Source: Deltaproteobacteria bacterium
GTDB lineage: Bacteria > Desulfobacterota > Desulfobacteria > Desulfobacterales > Desulfosarcinaceae
Reading direction: 5' to 3'
DNA: 64,000 nucleotides
NCBI GenBank assembly: GCA_002747175.1
Contig: PDTK01000032.1
Location: forward strand, 17,232 to 81,231
A model generated the notes under the pieces. That model ran no database searches. It worked only from the letters and a program-made list of their open reading frames with translations, and was not told where the DNA came from. The position numbers and the translations under genes were made by a program. Shown piece after piece: positions 44,171 to 53,087 of this stretch; within the stretch, counting starts at the first letter, position 1, and each line of letters begins with the position of its first letter.

Positions 44171-44845
44171 ATGGGTACCAATAAAATTCTTGTAATCGCC
44201 ACCCGCAACAAAGGCAAATCGGCCGAAATCAAGGCGTTGCTGGCGCCTTTTCCGGTGTTGATCAAAGACCTGGATGATTTCGGTCCCATCCCCGAAGTCA
44301 TCGAAGACGGGGACACCTTTGAAGAAAACGCTTACAAGAAAGCCAGCTTTACCGCGCGGGTCTTGGGATATCCGGCCCTGTCCGACGATTCCGGGCTGGT
44401 TGTCGATGCCCTCAACGGAGCGCCGGGGGTACACAGCGCCCGCTGGGCCGGTCCGGCTGCCTCGGACACCCAACGCTGTGAAAAACTGCTGACCGAACTG
44501 GAGGGAAAGAGCGACCGGCGAGCGGCCTTTGAATGCGTTATCTCCATCGCCGTTCCCACCGGCCCGGCATTGACCTACGAAGATCGCTGCGAAGGGATCA
44601 TCACCCTGGAGCCCGCTGGCGAAAACGGATTCGGTTACGATCCGGTATTCTTCTTCCCCGCCCTGAACAAAACTTTCGCACAATTGAGCCGTGCGGAAAA
44701 AAGCCAGGTCAGCCATCGCGGCAAGGCGCTGCAACAGATCCAAAATGAATTCGATAAGGTGCTCACATGGATTGATCAGCATATACCGGATCCGCAACCT
44801 GTCGGCTGCCAGAGTCAGCCAAAGGATTCCGGCAGCCAAATATGA
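44171..44845 (+). CDS. rdgB: XTP/dITP diphosphohydrolase (RdgB/HAM1)
   Basis: 224-residue cytosolic enzyme that removes deaminated purine nucleotides such as dITP and XTP to the monophosphate. The start at 44171 (MGTNKILVIATRNKGK) matches the family N terminus, with AGAGG ahead. Visible marks are FEENAYKKASF, SDDSGLVVDALNGAPGVHSARWAG, GFGYDPVF and AELSRAEKSQVSHRGKAL-like FAQLSRAEKSQVSHRGKALQ. The tracked 43970 start covers the terminator upstream and is rejected. It is followed 33 bases later by pckG, so co-transcription is possible. Confidence 0.93.
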   Translation: MGTNKILVIATRNKGKSAEIKALLAPFPVLIKDLDDFGPIPEVIEDGDTFEENAYKKASFTARVLGYPALSDDSGLVVDALNGAPGVHSARWAGPAASDTQRCEKLLTELEGKSDRRAAFECVISIAVPTGPALTYEDRCEGIITLEPAGENGFGYDPVFFFPALNKTFAQLSRAEKSQVSHRGKALQQIQNEFDKVLTWIDQHIPDPQPVGCQSQPKDSGSQI

Positions 44846-44878
44846 CGATTTTTATTCATTCATAAAGGGGTAAACGGC

Positions 44879-46840
44879 ATGTTGAAAAAAAATGAAGGAA
44901 TCGACATTGTTCAAGAACTGGGAGGGATTCAAACCGTTGAAGAAGCCCAGGCGCTGTACGAACAGCGGTTGGACCCGGAACACCTTTCCCGCATCCGGAG
45001 ACTGAGCCATCCGGAGATTTTGATCAAAATTGCCAATGCCATTGCCATGTGCGATCCTGCACGGATATATATCAATACCGGCACCGACTCCGATCGCCAA
45101 TTTATCCGCCAACTGGCGTTGAACAAAGGGGAAGAGTCCTCCCTGGCCCTGGATGGGCATACCATCCACTACGACCTCAAGGAGGAGCAGGGGCGCATCA
45201 TCGATCGGACTTTCTATATCACCAACCCGGGCGAAAAAATCAGCAGCCTGGCCAACAAAATTCTGAGGGATGAGGCCCACCAGGTCATTCAGGAAAAGAT
45301 GGCCGGGATCATGAGTGGTGCCACCATGATCGTCGGTCTTTACATCCGCGGCCCCGTGGGGGCGGCCGCATCCAATCCAGCCTTGGAAATCACCAGCTCG
45401 GCTTATGTTTGCCACAGTGCTGAAATCCTATATCGCAACGCCTTCGATGATTTCGAGAAGGAAGTGGACCGACTGGGGCATTTTTATACCAATATCCACA
45501 GCGAAGGCCTCAACCGTGCCGAAGACCTGCCCAATGCTCGGGTCTTCATGGACCGCAGCCACCGTACCACCTATTCTTTCAATTGCACCTATGCGGGCAA
45601 TACCCTGCTGCTGAAAAAAGGCAACCATCGTTTTTCGGTGGACAAGGCTGTGTACGAAGGCAACGGACGGGAGTTGGCCGAACATATGTTTATTACCGGC
45701 ATCGACGGCCCCGATGGCCGTATTACCTGGGTCGCCGGCGCAGCACCTTCCGGGTGCGGTAAAACCACCACGGCCATGGCCGGCAACCATTTCGTGGGCG
45801 ACGACCTGGCACAAATGTGGATCGATGAAAACGGCAGCATCCGCTCCATCAACCCGGAGTGCGGTATTTTCGGGATCGTTGAGGATGTCAACTGGGAAGG
45901 CGACCCCATGCTGATGGACCGCCTCAGAAACCCCGGTTCCGAAGTGATCTGGTCCAATGTCCTTATCGATGAAAATGGTGTTCCCCATTGGGCCGGTAAT
46001 GGCGAAGCCCGGCCGACCCGGGGACGCAACTTCCAGGGCCCCTGGAAAAAAGACCTGACCGATGCCGGCGGCAAAACCGTTCCCATCTCGCACCCCAATG
46101 CCCGCTGTACCATCGCCTCGTCCGCCCTGGCCAACTACTCCGACAAAGCCGAAGCATCGGAAGGTGTAGAAACCCGTGTCATCACATACAGCGGGCGGGA
46201 CAGTGACACCATGCCGCCAGTATGGGCCGCCAAAAGCTCGGCCCATGGGGTGGTCATCGGCGCCTGCATCGTTTCAGCGGCAACGGCCACGGAAGTGGGC
46301 GCCTCGGGCGTCAAACGGGCGCCGTGGGCCAACGCGCCCTTCATTCCCGGGGCGCTGGGCGACTATATGAAAGCCCAATTCGACTTTTTCGGCAATGCGG
46401 CCATCGCTGAAGACAAAAAGCCGATCATGGCCGGGCTGAATTACTTCCTTACCCATGAGGCCAGGGGTGGCAGCGGCAAAAAACTGCTGGGCGAAAAAAA
46501 GGACGTAAAGGTCTGGCTGGGATGGCTGGAACGCAGGGCCCACGGCGATGTGGAGGCCATTGAAACACCCATCGGATTCATCCCCCGCTACGAGGATCTG
46601 AAAACGCTTTTCGAAACCATTATCGACAAAGCCTACCCCAAAGACCTGTATGACCGCCAGTTCTCTTTGTATGTTGACAACATTCTGGCCCGCAACGATC
46701 TGCAAACCGCGGCCTATGCCAAGGAGGAAAACATCCCCCAGATGCTCTTCGACGTATTGCGGGAACAGCGCGACGGCTTGATTGATCTGAAGACCAAGTA
46801 CGGTCCCATTGTCACGCCGGATCAATTGCTGGAAGGATGA
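44879..46840 (+). CDS. pckG: Phosphoenolpyruvate carboxykinase (GTP)
   Basis: 653-residue enzyme converting oxaloacetate and GTP to phosphoenolpyruvate for gluconeogenesis. The substrate-binding, P-loop and lid regions are present: GPVGAAASNPALEITSSAYV, the kinase-1 loop GAAPSGCGKTTTAMAG (about 287-302, Lys 295, reactive Cys 293), NPECGIFGIVEDVNWEGDP, and RAPWANAPFIPGA near the C-terminal domain. The P-loop differs from the common FPSACGKTN form, so it belongs to a diverged GTP-PEPCK subgroup. AAGGGG lies 8 bases before the ATG. A clear terminator follows, so rdgB-pckG appears to be a unit. Confidence 0.93.
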   Translation: MLKKNEGIDIVQELGGIQTVEEAQALYEQRLDPEHLSRIRRLSHPEILIKIANAIAMCDPARIYINTGTDSDRQFIRQLALNKGEESSLALDGHTIHYDLKEEQGRIIDRTFYITNPGEKISSLANKILRDEAHQVIQEKMAGIMSGATMIVGLYIRGPVGAAASNPALEITSSAYVCHSAEILYRNAFDDFEKEVDRLGHFYTNIHSEGLNRAEDLPNARVFMDRSHRTTYSFNCTYAGNTLLLKKGNHRFSVDKAVYEGNGRELAEHMFITGIDGPDGRITWVAGAAPSGCGKTTTAMAGNHFVGDDLAQMWIDENGSIRSINPECGIFGIVEDVNWEGDPMLMDRLRNPGSEVIWSNVLIDENGVPHWAGNGEARPTRGRNFQGPWKKDLTDAGGKTVPISHPNARCTIASSALANYSDKAEASEGVETRVITYSGRDSDTMPPVWAAKSSAHGVVIGACIVSAATATEVGASGVKRAPWANAPFIPGALGDYMKAQFDFFGNAAIAEDKKPIMAGLNYFLTHEARGGSGKKLLGEKKDVKVWLGWLERRAHGDVEAIETPIGFIPRYEDLKTLFETIIDKAYPKDLYDRQFSLYVDNILARNDLQTAAYAKEENIPQMLFDVLREQRDGLIDLKTKYGPIVTPDQLLEG

Positions 46841-46904
46841 TACCCGGCCATTCCGGGACTTGGGGCTGCATCGCAACAAGGCAAAACGCGTGACTCACCC
46901 ACTG

Positions 46905-46938
46905 GGGCGGCAGGAAAAAATTCTGCCGCCCTTTTGTT
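46905..46938 (+). terminator. Rho-independent terminator after pckG
   Basis: GGGCGGCAG pairs with CTGCCGCCC (9 bp, 9-base A-rich loop) and is followed by TTTTGTTT, 64 bases after the pckG stop. Confidence 0.88.
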
Positions 46939-47098
46939 TGAAACCACCATGGTCATGGCCGGAAACCATTATTTTTTCCTTTTGGCATCTCTTTCGAAAT
47001 AGACATCCATGGTAAAATTGGTTATTCGAGGGGTTCAAGACCGCCCGCATTGACCCCAATGGATGGTCTGAGCAGGCATCGTTTGTAATATCGAAGAC

Positions 47099-48334
47099 AT
47101 GAAACAGCGCACGCAACCCATCATTCAAGATTCTTTTGCATCCGCCATCTTGAACCGCCGCATGCTGGTTTCCCTGGTCATGGGATTTTCCTGTGGTTTG
47201 CCGCTGCTGCTGACGCTGTCGGTGCTGCAAGCCTGGATGACCGAAGCGGGCGTCGATCTGACCACCATCGGGTTAATGACGCTGGTAAGCCTTCCCTATA
47301 CCCTCAAGTTTCTCTGGGCCCCGCTTGTCGATCGCTACACCCTGCCGTTTTTCGGACGCAGACGGGGATGGCTGCTGATCTCCCAAATCGCCTTGATGGC
47401 CGCGTTAATTCATCTGGGCCACAGCAATCCGGTCGCCCATTCCGAATTGCTCGCGCTGGCAGCCTTAGCGGTCGCCTTTTTCAGTGCCTCCCAGGACATC
47501 GTGGTGGATGCCTACCGGCGCGAAGACCTGCCCGACCATGAGCTGGGGCTGGGTTCGTCTCTGTACGTCAACGGATACCGGGTTGGAATGCTGCTGGCAT
47601 CGGGCGGCGGCCTGATTCTGGCTGACCACATTCCTTTTTCATGGGTTTACACGATCATGGCCCTGTGCCTGTTTCCGGGAGTGGGCACCACCTTGCTGAC
47701 CCCCGAACCACAGGTGAATTCGGCGCCTCAAACACTCGCACGGGCCATTACCGATCCCCTGAAAGAATATTTCAGCCGCCCCAATGCCCTATGGATACTG
47801 GCTTTCATCCTGATGTACAAAATCGGCGACACCATGGCTGCGGCCATGACCACGCCTTTTTACCTGGACATCGGCTTCACCAAAACCCAGATCGGCGCCG
47901 TGGTCAAGTTGTTCGGATTCTGGGCCACCGTCGGCGGCGGACTGCTGGGCGGCGTCCTGATGATCCGTTTGGGCATCTGGCCCAGCCTGTGGATATTCGG
48001 CGTCCTGCAGGCCCTTTCCACGGCCGGTTTCGCCCTGCTGGCGGTAATCGGCCCCAGTCTGGCCGGACTGGCCGGGGTCATCGCTTTCGAAAATCTCAGC
48101 GCGGGCATGGGTACGGCGGCCTATGCCGCCTACATGGCCAGCATCACCGACAAACGCTTCACGGCCACCCAATATGCCCTGCTGACCAGTCTGATGGGCG
48201 TTCCACGTGTGCTGGCATCGGCACCCACCGGCTATCTGGCCACACACATGGGGTGGGTAGGTTTTTTTGTCTTGTGTACCCTGATCGCCCTGCCGGGCCT
48301 GCTTTTGTTGCCGCGCATCCGGCGCAGTGCATAG
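47099..48334 (+). CDS. AmpG-like MFS transporter
   Basis: 411-residue major facilitator protein with about twelve membrane helices, closest in pattern to AmpG, which imports muropeptides for cell-wall recycling. Marks include GFSCGLPLLLT, SLPYTLKFLWAPLVDRY and FFGRRRGWLL in the first half, and ASQDIVVDAYRRE, which is characteristic of the AmpG group. AmpG homologues in Desulfobacterota are common, but some may move other solutes (as in siderophore uptake), so the substrate is an inference. There is no clear ribosome site. It is 69 bases from the DUF6178-like gene. Confidence 0.85.
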   Translation: MKQRTQPIIQDSFASAILNRRMLVSLVMGFSCGLPLLLTLSVLQAWMTEAGVDLTTIGLMTLVSLPYTLKFLWAPLVDRYTLPFFGRRRGWLLISQIALMAALIHLGHSNPVAHSELLALAALAVAFFSASQDIVVDAYRREDLPDHELGLGSSLYVNGYRVGMLLASGGGLILADHIPFSWVYTIMALCLFPGVGTTLLTPEPQVNSAPQTLARAITDPLKEYFSRPNALWILAFILMYKIGDTMAAAMTTPFYLDIGFTKTQIGAVVKLFGFWATVGGGLLGGVLMIRLGIWPSLWIFGVLQALSTAGFALLAVIGPSLAGLAGVIAFENLSAGMGTAAYAAYMASITDKRFTATQYALLTSLMGVPRVLASAPTGYLATHMGWVGFFVLCTLIALPGLLLLPRIRRSA

Positions 48335-48403
48335 AAACCCAAATTTATTTCATATCCATTTCATGAAAAAAACCGGTGCGAACAAAAAAGGAGTCCAACA
48401 CCC

Positions 48404-50152
48404 GTGTCATCTTCAAAATCACCTGAAATCGCCACCACCGAACGGATTCGCCAACTGGCCGCAGCCCGGCAGCAGACCCTGGCCCTTGAGCCCGCCGAGG
48501 CCATGCAGGCCATTTTCGAACACCCCCAGCCGGCGGCACTGGTCCATTCGTTCACCGGGGAGGATCTCCATTTTCTGATTCACGATATCGGTCTGGAAAA
48601 CGCATTGCCGCTGATTGCCCTGGCCTCAAATCGACAATGGGAATATTTTCTGGACACGGAAATCTGGCACCGGGATCGACTGAATATTCCCCGGACAACG
48701 GCATGGCTGCAACTGCTTTTGCAGGCCGATTCACAGCGATTGACAAGCTGGTGCTTTGAAGAGAAACTGGAATTTCTGGAATTGTACCTGTTCCGCAATA
48801 TAGAGGTCTGCATCCGGGAATCGGACCAGGCACCCTCGGATCTCGGCGAGGGATTTTTCACGGATGACGACACCTTCTATATTCGCTTCGTGGATTACCC
48901 GACCGAGACACCGGAGGAGGAATCGATCAAGGCCCTGCGCAACGACATGCTCGGCCAACTGCTGCGCCGGTTATCCATTTACGATCACCCTCGCTATCAG
49001 GGCCTGCTTCTGGAAGCCGCCTCGCTGATTCCAGGCGAAACAGAAGAGGCGTTGTTTCGGCTGCGAAACGTGCGCCTGGCGGAAAAAGGCTTCTTGCCCT
49101 TCGACGAGGCCATCGGTGTGTACCAACCGCTGCGTCCCGGAGACCTCGAGGCCAGGAGCCAAAAAATCATGCGCCCTGCTGAAAACGACCACTCGCTACT
49201 GCCGGCCCCGCAGTTTTCGGCCGTATTTCTTGATGGGGACGACTTGTTCGCCCGTGCCTTAAAAGGCATTTCCAAAGCACCTGTGCTGCAACAGCTTCAA
49301 AGCGAGGTGGCCAGCTTATGCAATCAGGTGATCGCCGCGGACCAGATGGTCATCAGGGGCCGTCGGCAGCTTCAGGTCGTGGTCGATAAAGTCAGCAGCT
49401 ACCTGAGCATCGGTCTTGAACGGATTACGGTGGCCGCGTCCCATCAACCCGAGCCACGAGCCTGCGCTGCAATCCAGCGCCACATGCTTGCGGACATCTT
49501 CAGAACCGGCTATTCGTGTGCCCTGGAACTCAAGTGGCAGGCAGATCGCTGGTATCGCGAAAGCTGGAGTTTTAACCGGAAGATTGATCTCACGTTCTGG
49601 GGCGAAAACTGGCTTGGACAATTGGGCGGCTTGTTGATCAAGAGGCCCCAATTTTACGATCCGAACCTGCCTGAGACCAATTACCGTGATTTCACGGCCA
49701 TGGATGAAATCGAACAAACCCGCAATGCCCTGGAACAGGTGATGGCCCTGGATCAACTTTTCAGCCGATTGGGCCTGAAAAATGAAAACGTGTCCGCGCA
49801 CCCCTTTGCCGATTACAAGAACCTGCTGCTTACCCAATGGGCCCGGAGCTGTTCAAATCTGCCACCGGTCGATGTCGGAACATCGGACGTGACCATCGGG
49901 CTGGATGCGTTCAAAAATTTTTACCGCAGCCTGTGGACCCCCACCCCACATGGCGCCATTATCGAAGACGCGCGTAAAAGCGATTTTCTGGAATGGATTG
50001 CGCACACCTGCGAAATGCCATCGGAAGAAGTGTCCCGGCGACTGGGGTGGGTTTTCGAAGCCCTATTCGATGAAATCACAGAGGAATTGGCAAATGTGGC
50101 GACCGGCAACCTGGAACCGCGGCACATTCATCTCTTTCTGCTCAAGGCCTGA
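48404..50152 (+). CDS. DUF6178-like protein of unknown function
   Basis: 582-residue soluble protein. The GTG start at 48404 is supported by AAGGAG 10 bases upstream. It contains no signal peptide or membrane helix. The pattern QAIFEHPQPAALVHSFTGED, LHFLIHDIGLENALPLIALA and YDHPRYQGLLLEAASLIPGE matches what I recall of DUF6178, a large protein restricted mostly to Desulfobacterota. No catalytic motif can be read. The tail is followed 3 bases later by the EamA permease, suggesting translational coupling, but a functional tie is unknown. Confidence 0.75.
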   Translation: MSSSKSPEIATTERIRQLAAARQQTLALEPAEAMQAIFEHPQPAALVHSFTGEDLHFLIHDIGLENALPLIALASNRQWEYFLDTEIWHRDRLNIPRTTAWLQLLLQADSQRLTSWCFEEKLEFLELYLFRNIEVCIRESDQAPSDLGEGFFTDDDTFYIRFVDYPTETPEEESIKALRNDMLGQLLRRLSIYDHPRYQGLLLEAASLIPGETEEALFRLRNVRLAEKGFLPFDEAIGVYQPLRPGDLEARSQKIMRPAENDHSLLPAPQFSAVFLDGDDLFARALKGISKAPVLQQLQSEVASLCNQVIAADQMVIRGRRQLQVVVDKVSSYLSIGLERITVAASHQPEPRACAAIQRHMLADIFRTGYSCALELKWQADRWYRESWSFNRKIDLTFWGENWLGQLGGLLIKRPQFYDPNLPETNYRDFTAMDEIEQTRNALEQVMALDQLFSRLGLKNENVSAHPFADYKNLLLTQWARSCSNLPPVDVGTSDVTIGLDAFKNFYRSLWTPTPHGAIIEDARKSDFLEWIAHTCEMPSEEVSRRLGWVFEALFDEITEELANVATGNLEPRHIHLFLLKA

Positions 50153-50155
50153 GCG

Positions 50156-51043
50156 ATGCAGATAATCGGCATGCTCTGTGCGACGGGTGCCGCCTTGTTC
50201 TGGGCCTGCGCGATCATCATGTTCAAGAAAAGCGGCGACCTCCTCAGCCCGACAGCCTTGAACCTTTTCAAAGGCATCGTCACCCTTGTGCTGCTGGTGC
50301 CGACCCTGATACTCAGCAAAACGCCGTTTTTTCCCCAACGGCCGATTGAGGAATGGCTTTTGTTCGGCGCCTCCGGATTCATCGGTATCGCCCTGGCCGA
50401 CAATTTTTTCTTCATGGCGCTCAAACGTCTGGGGGCCGGCTTGTGGGCCGTGGTGGAATGTTTTTATCTCCCTTCTGTCATTATCATGTCGGCGATTTTC
50501 CTCAACGAAGAAATCGGCGTTCAAGGCGTGATGGGTGCGGTATTGGTCGTTGCCGCCATTTTCGCCGGCACCTATTCCGGAAAGTTGGTAAACTGCTCGA
50601 AAAGAGACCTGTTTACGGGGCTTTTCTGGGGAGGACTGGCCGTCAGCCTGATGGCCGCCAGCATTATCATCGTCAAACCGCTGCTCGAACACACCAGTGT
50701 GCTCTGGGCCAGCTTCGTGCGTCTGCTGGCCGGTGTGGCCGGCCTGCTGGCCATGGCCGGATTGCATCCGGAGCGAAAAACGATCATGGCCGTCCTGGTG
50801 CCTTCCCAGGCGTGGAAAATCGCCCTGCCGGGTGCCATTGTCGGCAATTACCTGGCCATGATGGCCTGGCTGGCGGGATTCAAATACACCCTGGTCTCGG
50901 TGGCCGCCATTCTCAACCAACTGGCCACCATTTTCATATTCATACTGGCGGCCATTTTTCTCAAGGAGCCGGTAACCTTTCCGAGACTGATCGCCATTTT
51001 ATTGGCTGTTGCCGGTGCCCTGCTGGCCGCGGGTTCCGCATAA
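50156..51043 (+). CDS. EamA/DMT-family permease
   Basis: 295-residue inner-membrane protein with two repeats of five helices, the hallmark of EamA drug/metabolite transporters. Helix 1 (GMLCATGAALFWACAIIMFK) and the second repeat (GLFWGGLAVSLMAASIIIVK) show the internal duplication. The direction and substrate are unknown; family members often export amino acids or metabolites. It starts 3 bases after the DUF6178-like stop. It converges with the response regulator gene, whose stop lies 6 bases away, without a visible terminator. Confidence 0.87.
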   Translation: MQIIGMLCATGAALFWACAIIMFKKSGDLLSPTALNLFKGIVTLVLLVPTLILSKTPFFPQRPIEEWLLFGASGFIGIALADNFFFMALKRLGAGLWAVVECFYLPSVIIMSAIFLNEEIGVQGVMGAVLVVAAIFAGTYSGKLVNCSKRDLFTGLFWGGLAVSLMAASIIIVKPLLEHTSVLWASFVRLLAGVAGLLAMAGLHPERKTIMAVLVPSQAWKIALPGAIVGNYLAMMAWLAGFKYTLVSVAAILNQLATIFIFILAAIFLKEPVTFPRLIAILLAVAGALLAAGSA

Positions 51044-51049
51044 CCGATA

Positions 51050-51772
51050 TCATTTGGTATCGTGGTCGAACAAATACCCGATGGATCGCAGGCTTTTGAA
51101 ATAGACGGGCGTCTTGGGGTCCGGTTCGAAATACTTGCGGAAACGAACGATAAAATTGTCCACCGTTCGCGTGGTCGTCTTGCGTGAATATCCCCAGCCG
51201 ATCTGCAGCAGCTTGTCCCGCGAAAGGGGTTTGCCGCGGTTGGCGATAAACACTTTAAGCACTTTGGCTTCCTGTTCGGTCAAAAAGATGTCACCCTTGC
51301 GGCAATGGGCCATATGGGTGCGAAAGTCGATGGTATTGTCGCCAAAACAATAGGTTTCCAAGGAGTTATGGTTGGCGGATGCATTTTCCTGGTTCCAGCC
51401 GCCGCGCTTGAGCAGGCGCTCCACACGCAGAAGCAATTCTTCCAGATTGAACGGTTTGGCCAGATAATCATCGACCCCGAATGCCAATCCTTTGATGCGG
51501 TCCTCGGGATCGCCTTTAGCGGACAGGATCAATATGGGCAGCCTTTCATCTTCCAGACGAATGCTTTGCAGAATCGACAGGCCGTCGATACCGGGCAGCA
51601 TGACATCCAGAATCACCAGATCCGGCCTGGCCTGCTTCCACTGGTTCAAACCGTCTACACCGTCTCCGGCGATAATCACCTCATACCCCTGAAGGCCGAG
51701 GTTCAGTTGAATGCCTTCGGCAATATGGCGATCATCTTCGATGATCAGGATACATGTCTTTTTGGCGTCCAT
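51050..51772 (-). CDS. OmpR-family response regulator
   Basis: 240 residues from the ATG at 51772 (MDAKKTCILIIEDD), with AGGAA 8 bases upstream; the tracked 51850 start is longer than the family norm. The receiver domain (1-120) has the acidic IIEDD, the phosphorylated Asp in LVILDVMLPGIDGL, ILSAKG with the conserved Thr replaced by Ser, and the Lys in YLAKPF. The winged-helix DNA-binding domain (about 140-235) includes LTEQEAKVLKVFIANRGKPLS. Downstream of the histidine kinase (99 bases apart, same strand), it forms a two-component pair; target genes are unknown. Confidence 0.92.
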   Translation of the reverse strand: MDAKKTCILIIEDDRHIAEGIQLNLGLQGYEVIIAGDGVDGLNQWKQARPDLVILDVMLPGIDGLSILQSIRLEDERLPILILSAKGDPEDRIKGLAFGVDDYLAKPFNLEELLLRVERLLKRGGWNQENASANHNSLETYCFGDNTIDFRTHMAHCRKGDIFLTEQEAKVLKVFIANRGKPLSRDKLLQIGWGYSRKTTTRTVDNFIVRFRKYFEPDPKTPVYFKSLRSIGYLFDHDTK

Positions 51773-51871
51773 GGTTTTGGTTCCTGAAGTTGCACAAAAT
51801 ACCGTGGTCTGGCGCGGGTTCACAATTCGCGCAATACAGATATCAGGCAAAACGACGTTTATAAATTGTCA

Positions 51872-52825
51872 CTATTCCAGGGCCGGCAGAATTAACGTAA
51901 ACGTCGCCCCCAACCCCCGCCCCGGACTGCCCGCCACCACCTTGCCCTTGTGCAAGCGTGCGATATTCTGGGCCAGGTGCAATCCCAGGCCGCTGCCTTT
52001 GGCGGTCATGTTGTCCAGACGGCCGATCTGATAAAACTTCCTGAAGATTTTTTTCATTTCCTTGCGGTCGAACCCGATGCCGTTGTCTGTAAATTTCAAC
52101 AGCACCCGGCGGTACTGCTGCTCAAGGGAAATATCCACCCGGGGCTGAGCGTCCCGGTTGTATTTGATGGCATTGGTCAGCAGGTTCATCACCAGCATTT
52201 CAAACAGATGCCGGTTGATGCGCTGGTAGACACCGTCGGTTTCCGAATGGTCGAAGGTGATCCGGCAGCCCTGGAACATGTGTTCATTTTCCTCCAGGAA
52301 CCGCTCCACGGTCCTGACCATATCACACACCACAAATTCACCCATGTATCGTTTGCTCTCCAATCGGGCCAGGTTGAGTATGCGATTGATATTTTCAGTC
52401 AGGCGATTCACATCGGCAAGCATGTATTGGATATATTTGACCTGATCCGGCCGGGGCAATTCATGCTTGGAAAATGTCTGCAAATAGAGCTGCAGCGAGG
52501 TTACCGGCGTTTTCAGCTCATGGGTGAAATTGTTGATGAAATTGTTTTGCATGCGGTACAATTGCAGGGTCTTCTGGCTGAACACGAAAATAATAAAGAT
52601 ACCCAGCAAAATGATGCCGATCAAAAGGGACAAAACCAGAATGACGACCCAGGTATCGGCGGTAAAAACCTGATCTTGTTCCAGGTTGAAACGCTGCATG
52701 GCCGAGCGCAGTCCCGAACTGACGCCGATGTACCAGTATATGTAGAGAAAAAGCGACGCCACCAGTGCGGTAACGGAGAAAACGAACACCAAAATGGGAT
52801 GAAAAAGCCACTTCACCGGCTTCAT
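51872..52825 (-). CDS. Sensor histidine kinase
   Basis: 317-residue membrane kinase from the ATG at 52825 (MKPVKWLFHPIL), with GAGG upstream; the tracked start at 52954 lies inside repeat E copy 2. It has two membrane helices (about 8-28 and 55-80) with a short periplasmic loop (only ~26 residues), so it probably senses within the membrane. The H-box is NFTHELKTPVTSL; NTNAI-like LLTNAIKYN, DNGIGFDRKEM, IFRKFYQIG and GSGLGLHLAQNIA form the ATP-binding domain. No HAMP domain is evident. Its partner regulator is the next gene on the strand. Confidence 0.9.
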   Translation of the reverse strand: MKPVKWLFHPILVFVFSVTALVASLFLYIYWYIGVSSGLRSAMQRFNLEQDQVFTADTWVVILVLSLLIGIILLGIFIIFVFSQKTLQLYRMQNNFINNFTHELKTPVTSLQLYLQTFSKHELPRPDQVKYIQYMLADVNRLTENINRILNLARLESKRYMGEFVVCDMVRTVERFLEENEHMFQGCRITFDHSETDGVYQRINRHLFEMLVMNLLTNAIKYNRDAQPRVDISLEQQYRRVLLKFTDNGIGFDRKEMKKIFRKFYQIGRLDNMTAKGSGLGLHLAQNIARLHKGKVVAGSPGRGLGATFTLILPALE

Positions 52826-52842
52826 ACCGAGAGCCTCGCATG

Positions 52843-52942
52843 GAAAATCATCGACCACCCGCCGGGCGGGCGGTTTGATGAAGCCCCCGCAAAGGGGGCG
52901 ATAAGCCATACCTGAGAACGTCGAACTTCGAATTTTGAATAG
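52843..52942. repeat. Repeat E copy 2 (reverse)
   Basis: ATCGACCACCCGCCGGGCGG, GAAGCCCCCGCAAAGGGGGC and GAACGTCGAACTTCGAATTT; the reverse complement matches copy 1. It lies 17 bp upstream of the kinase ATG, so it forms part of its leader. Confidence 0.68.
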
Positions 52943-52945
52943 GGT

Positions 52946-53012
52946 GAGGTACATGGGTTAGGGGTTTCCCGCCTCAGTCCTCAGTCCTCAGCACTAAGCC
53001 CTCCGCCCTCTT
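52946..53012. repeat. Repeat D copy 6 (heptad iterations)
   Basis: CTCAGTC, CTCAGTC, CTCAGCA, CTAAGCC are consecutive 7-base units at 52973-53000, preceded by TACATGGGTTAGGGGTTTCC as in copy 5. Confidence 0.68.
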
Positions 53013-53018
53013 CAGATC

Positions 53019-53053
53019 ACTCGGGCATAGCCCGAGGTTTAATTAACTGCAAT
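53019..53053. repeat. Repeat F copy 2
   Basis: ACTCGGGCATAGCCCGAGGT and TTAATTAACTGCAAT, the reverse-strand counterpart of 16006-16038. It lies downstream of htpG. Confidence 0.55.
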
Positions 53054-53057
53054 TATA

Positions 53058-53080
53058 CCCCCCCCGGCAAGGCCGGGGGG
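53058..53080 (-). terminator. Probable terminator hairpin after htpG
   Basis: CCCCCCGGC and GCCGGGGGG form a very stable stem 8 bases beyond the htpG stop, followed on the minus strand by TATAATT. The T-tract is short, so it may be aided by the repeat F hairpin just beyond. Confidence 0.6.
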
Positions 53081-53087
53081 ATAAATG

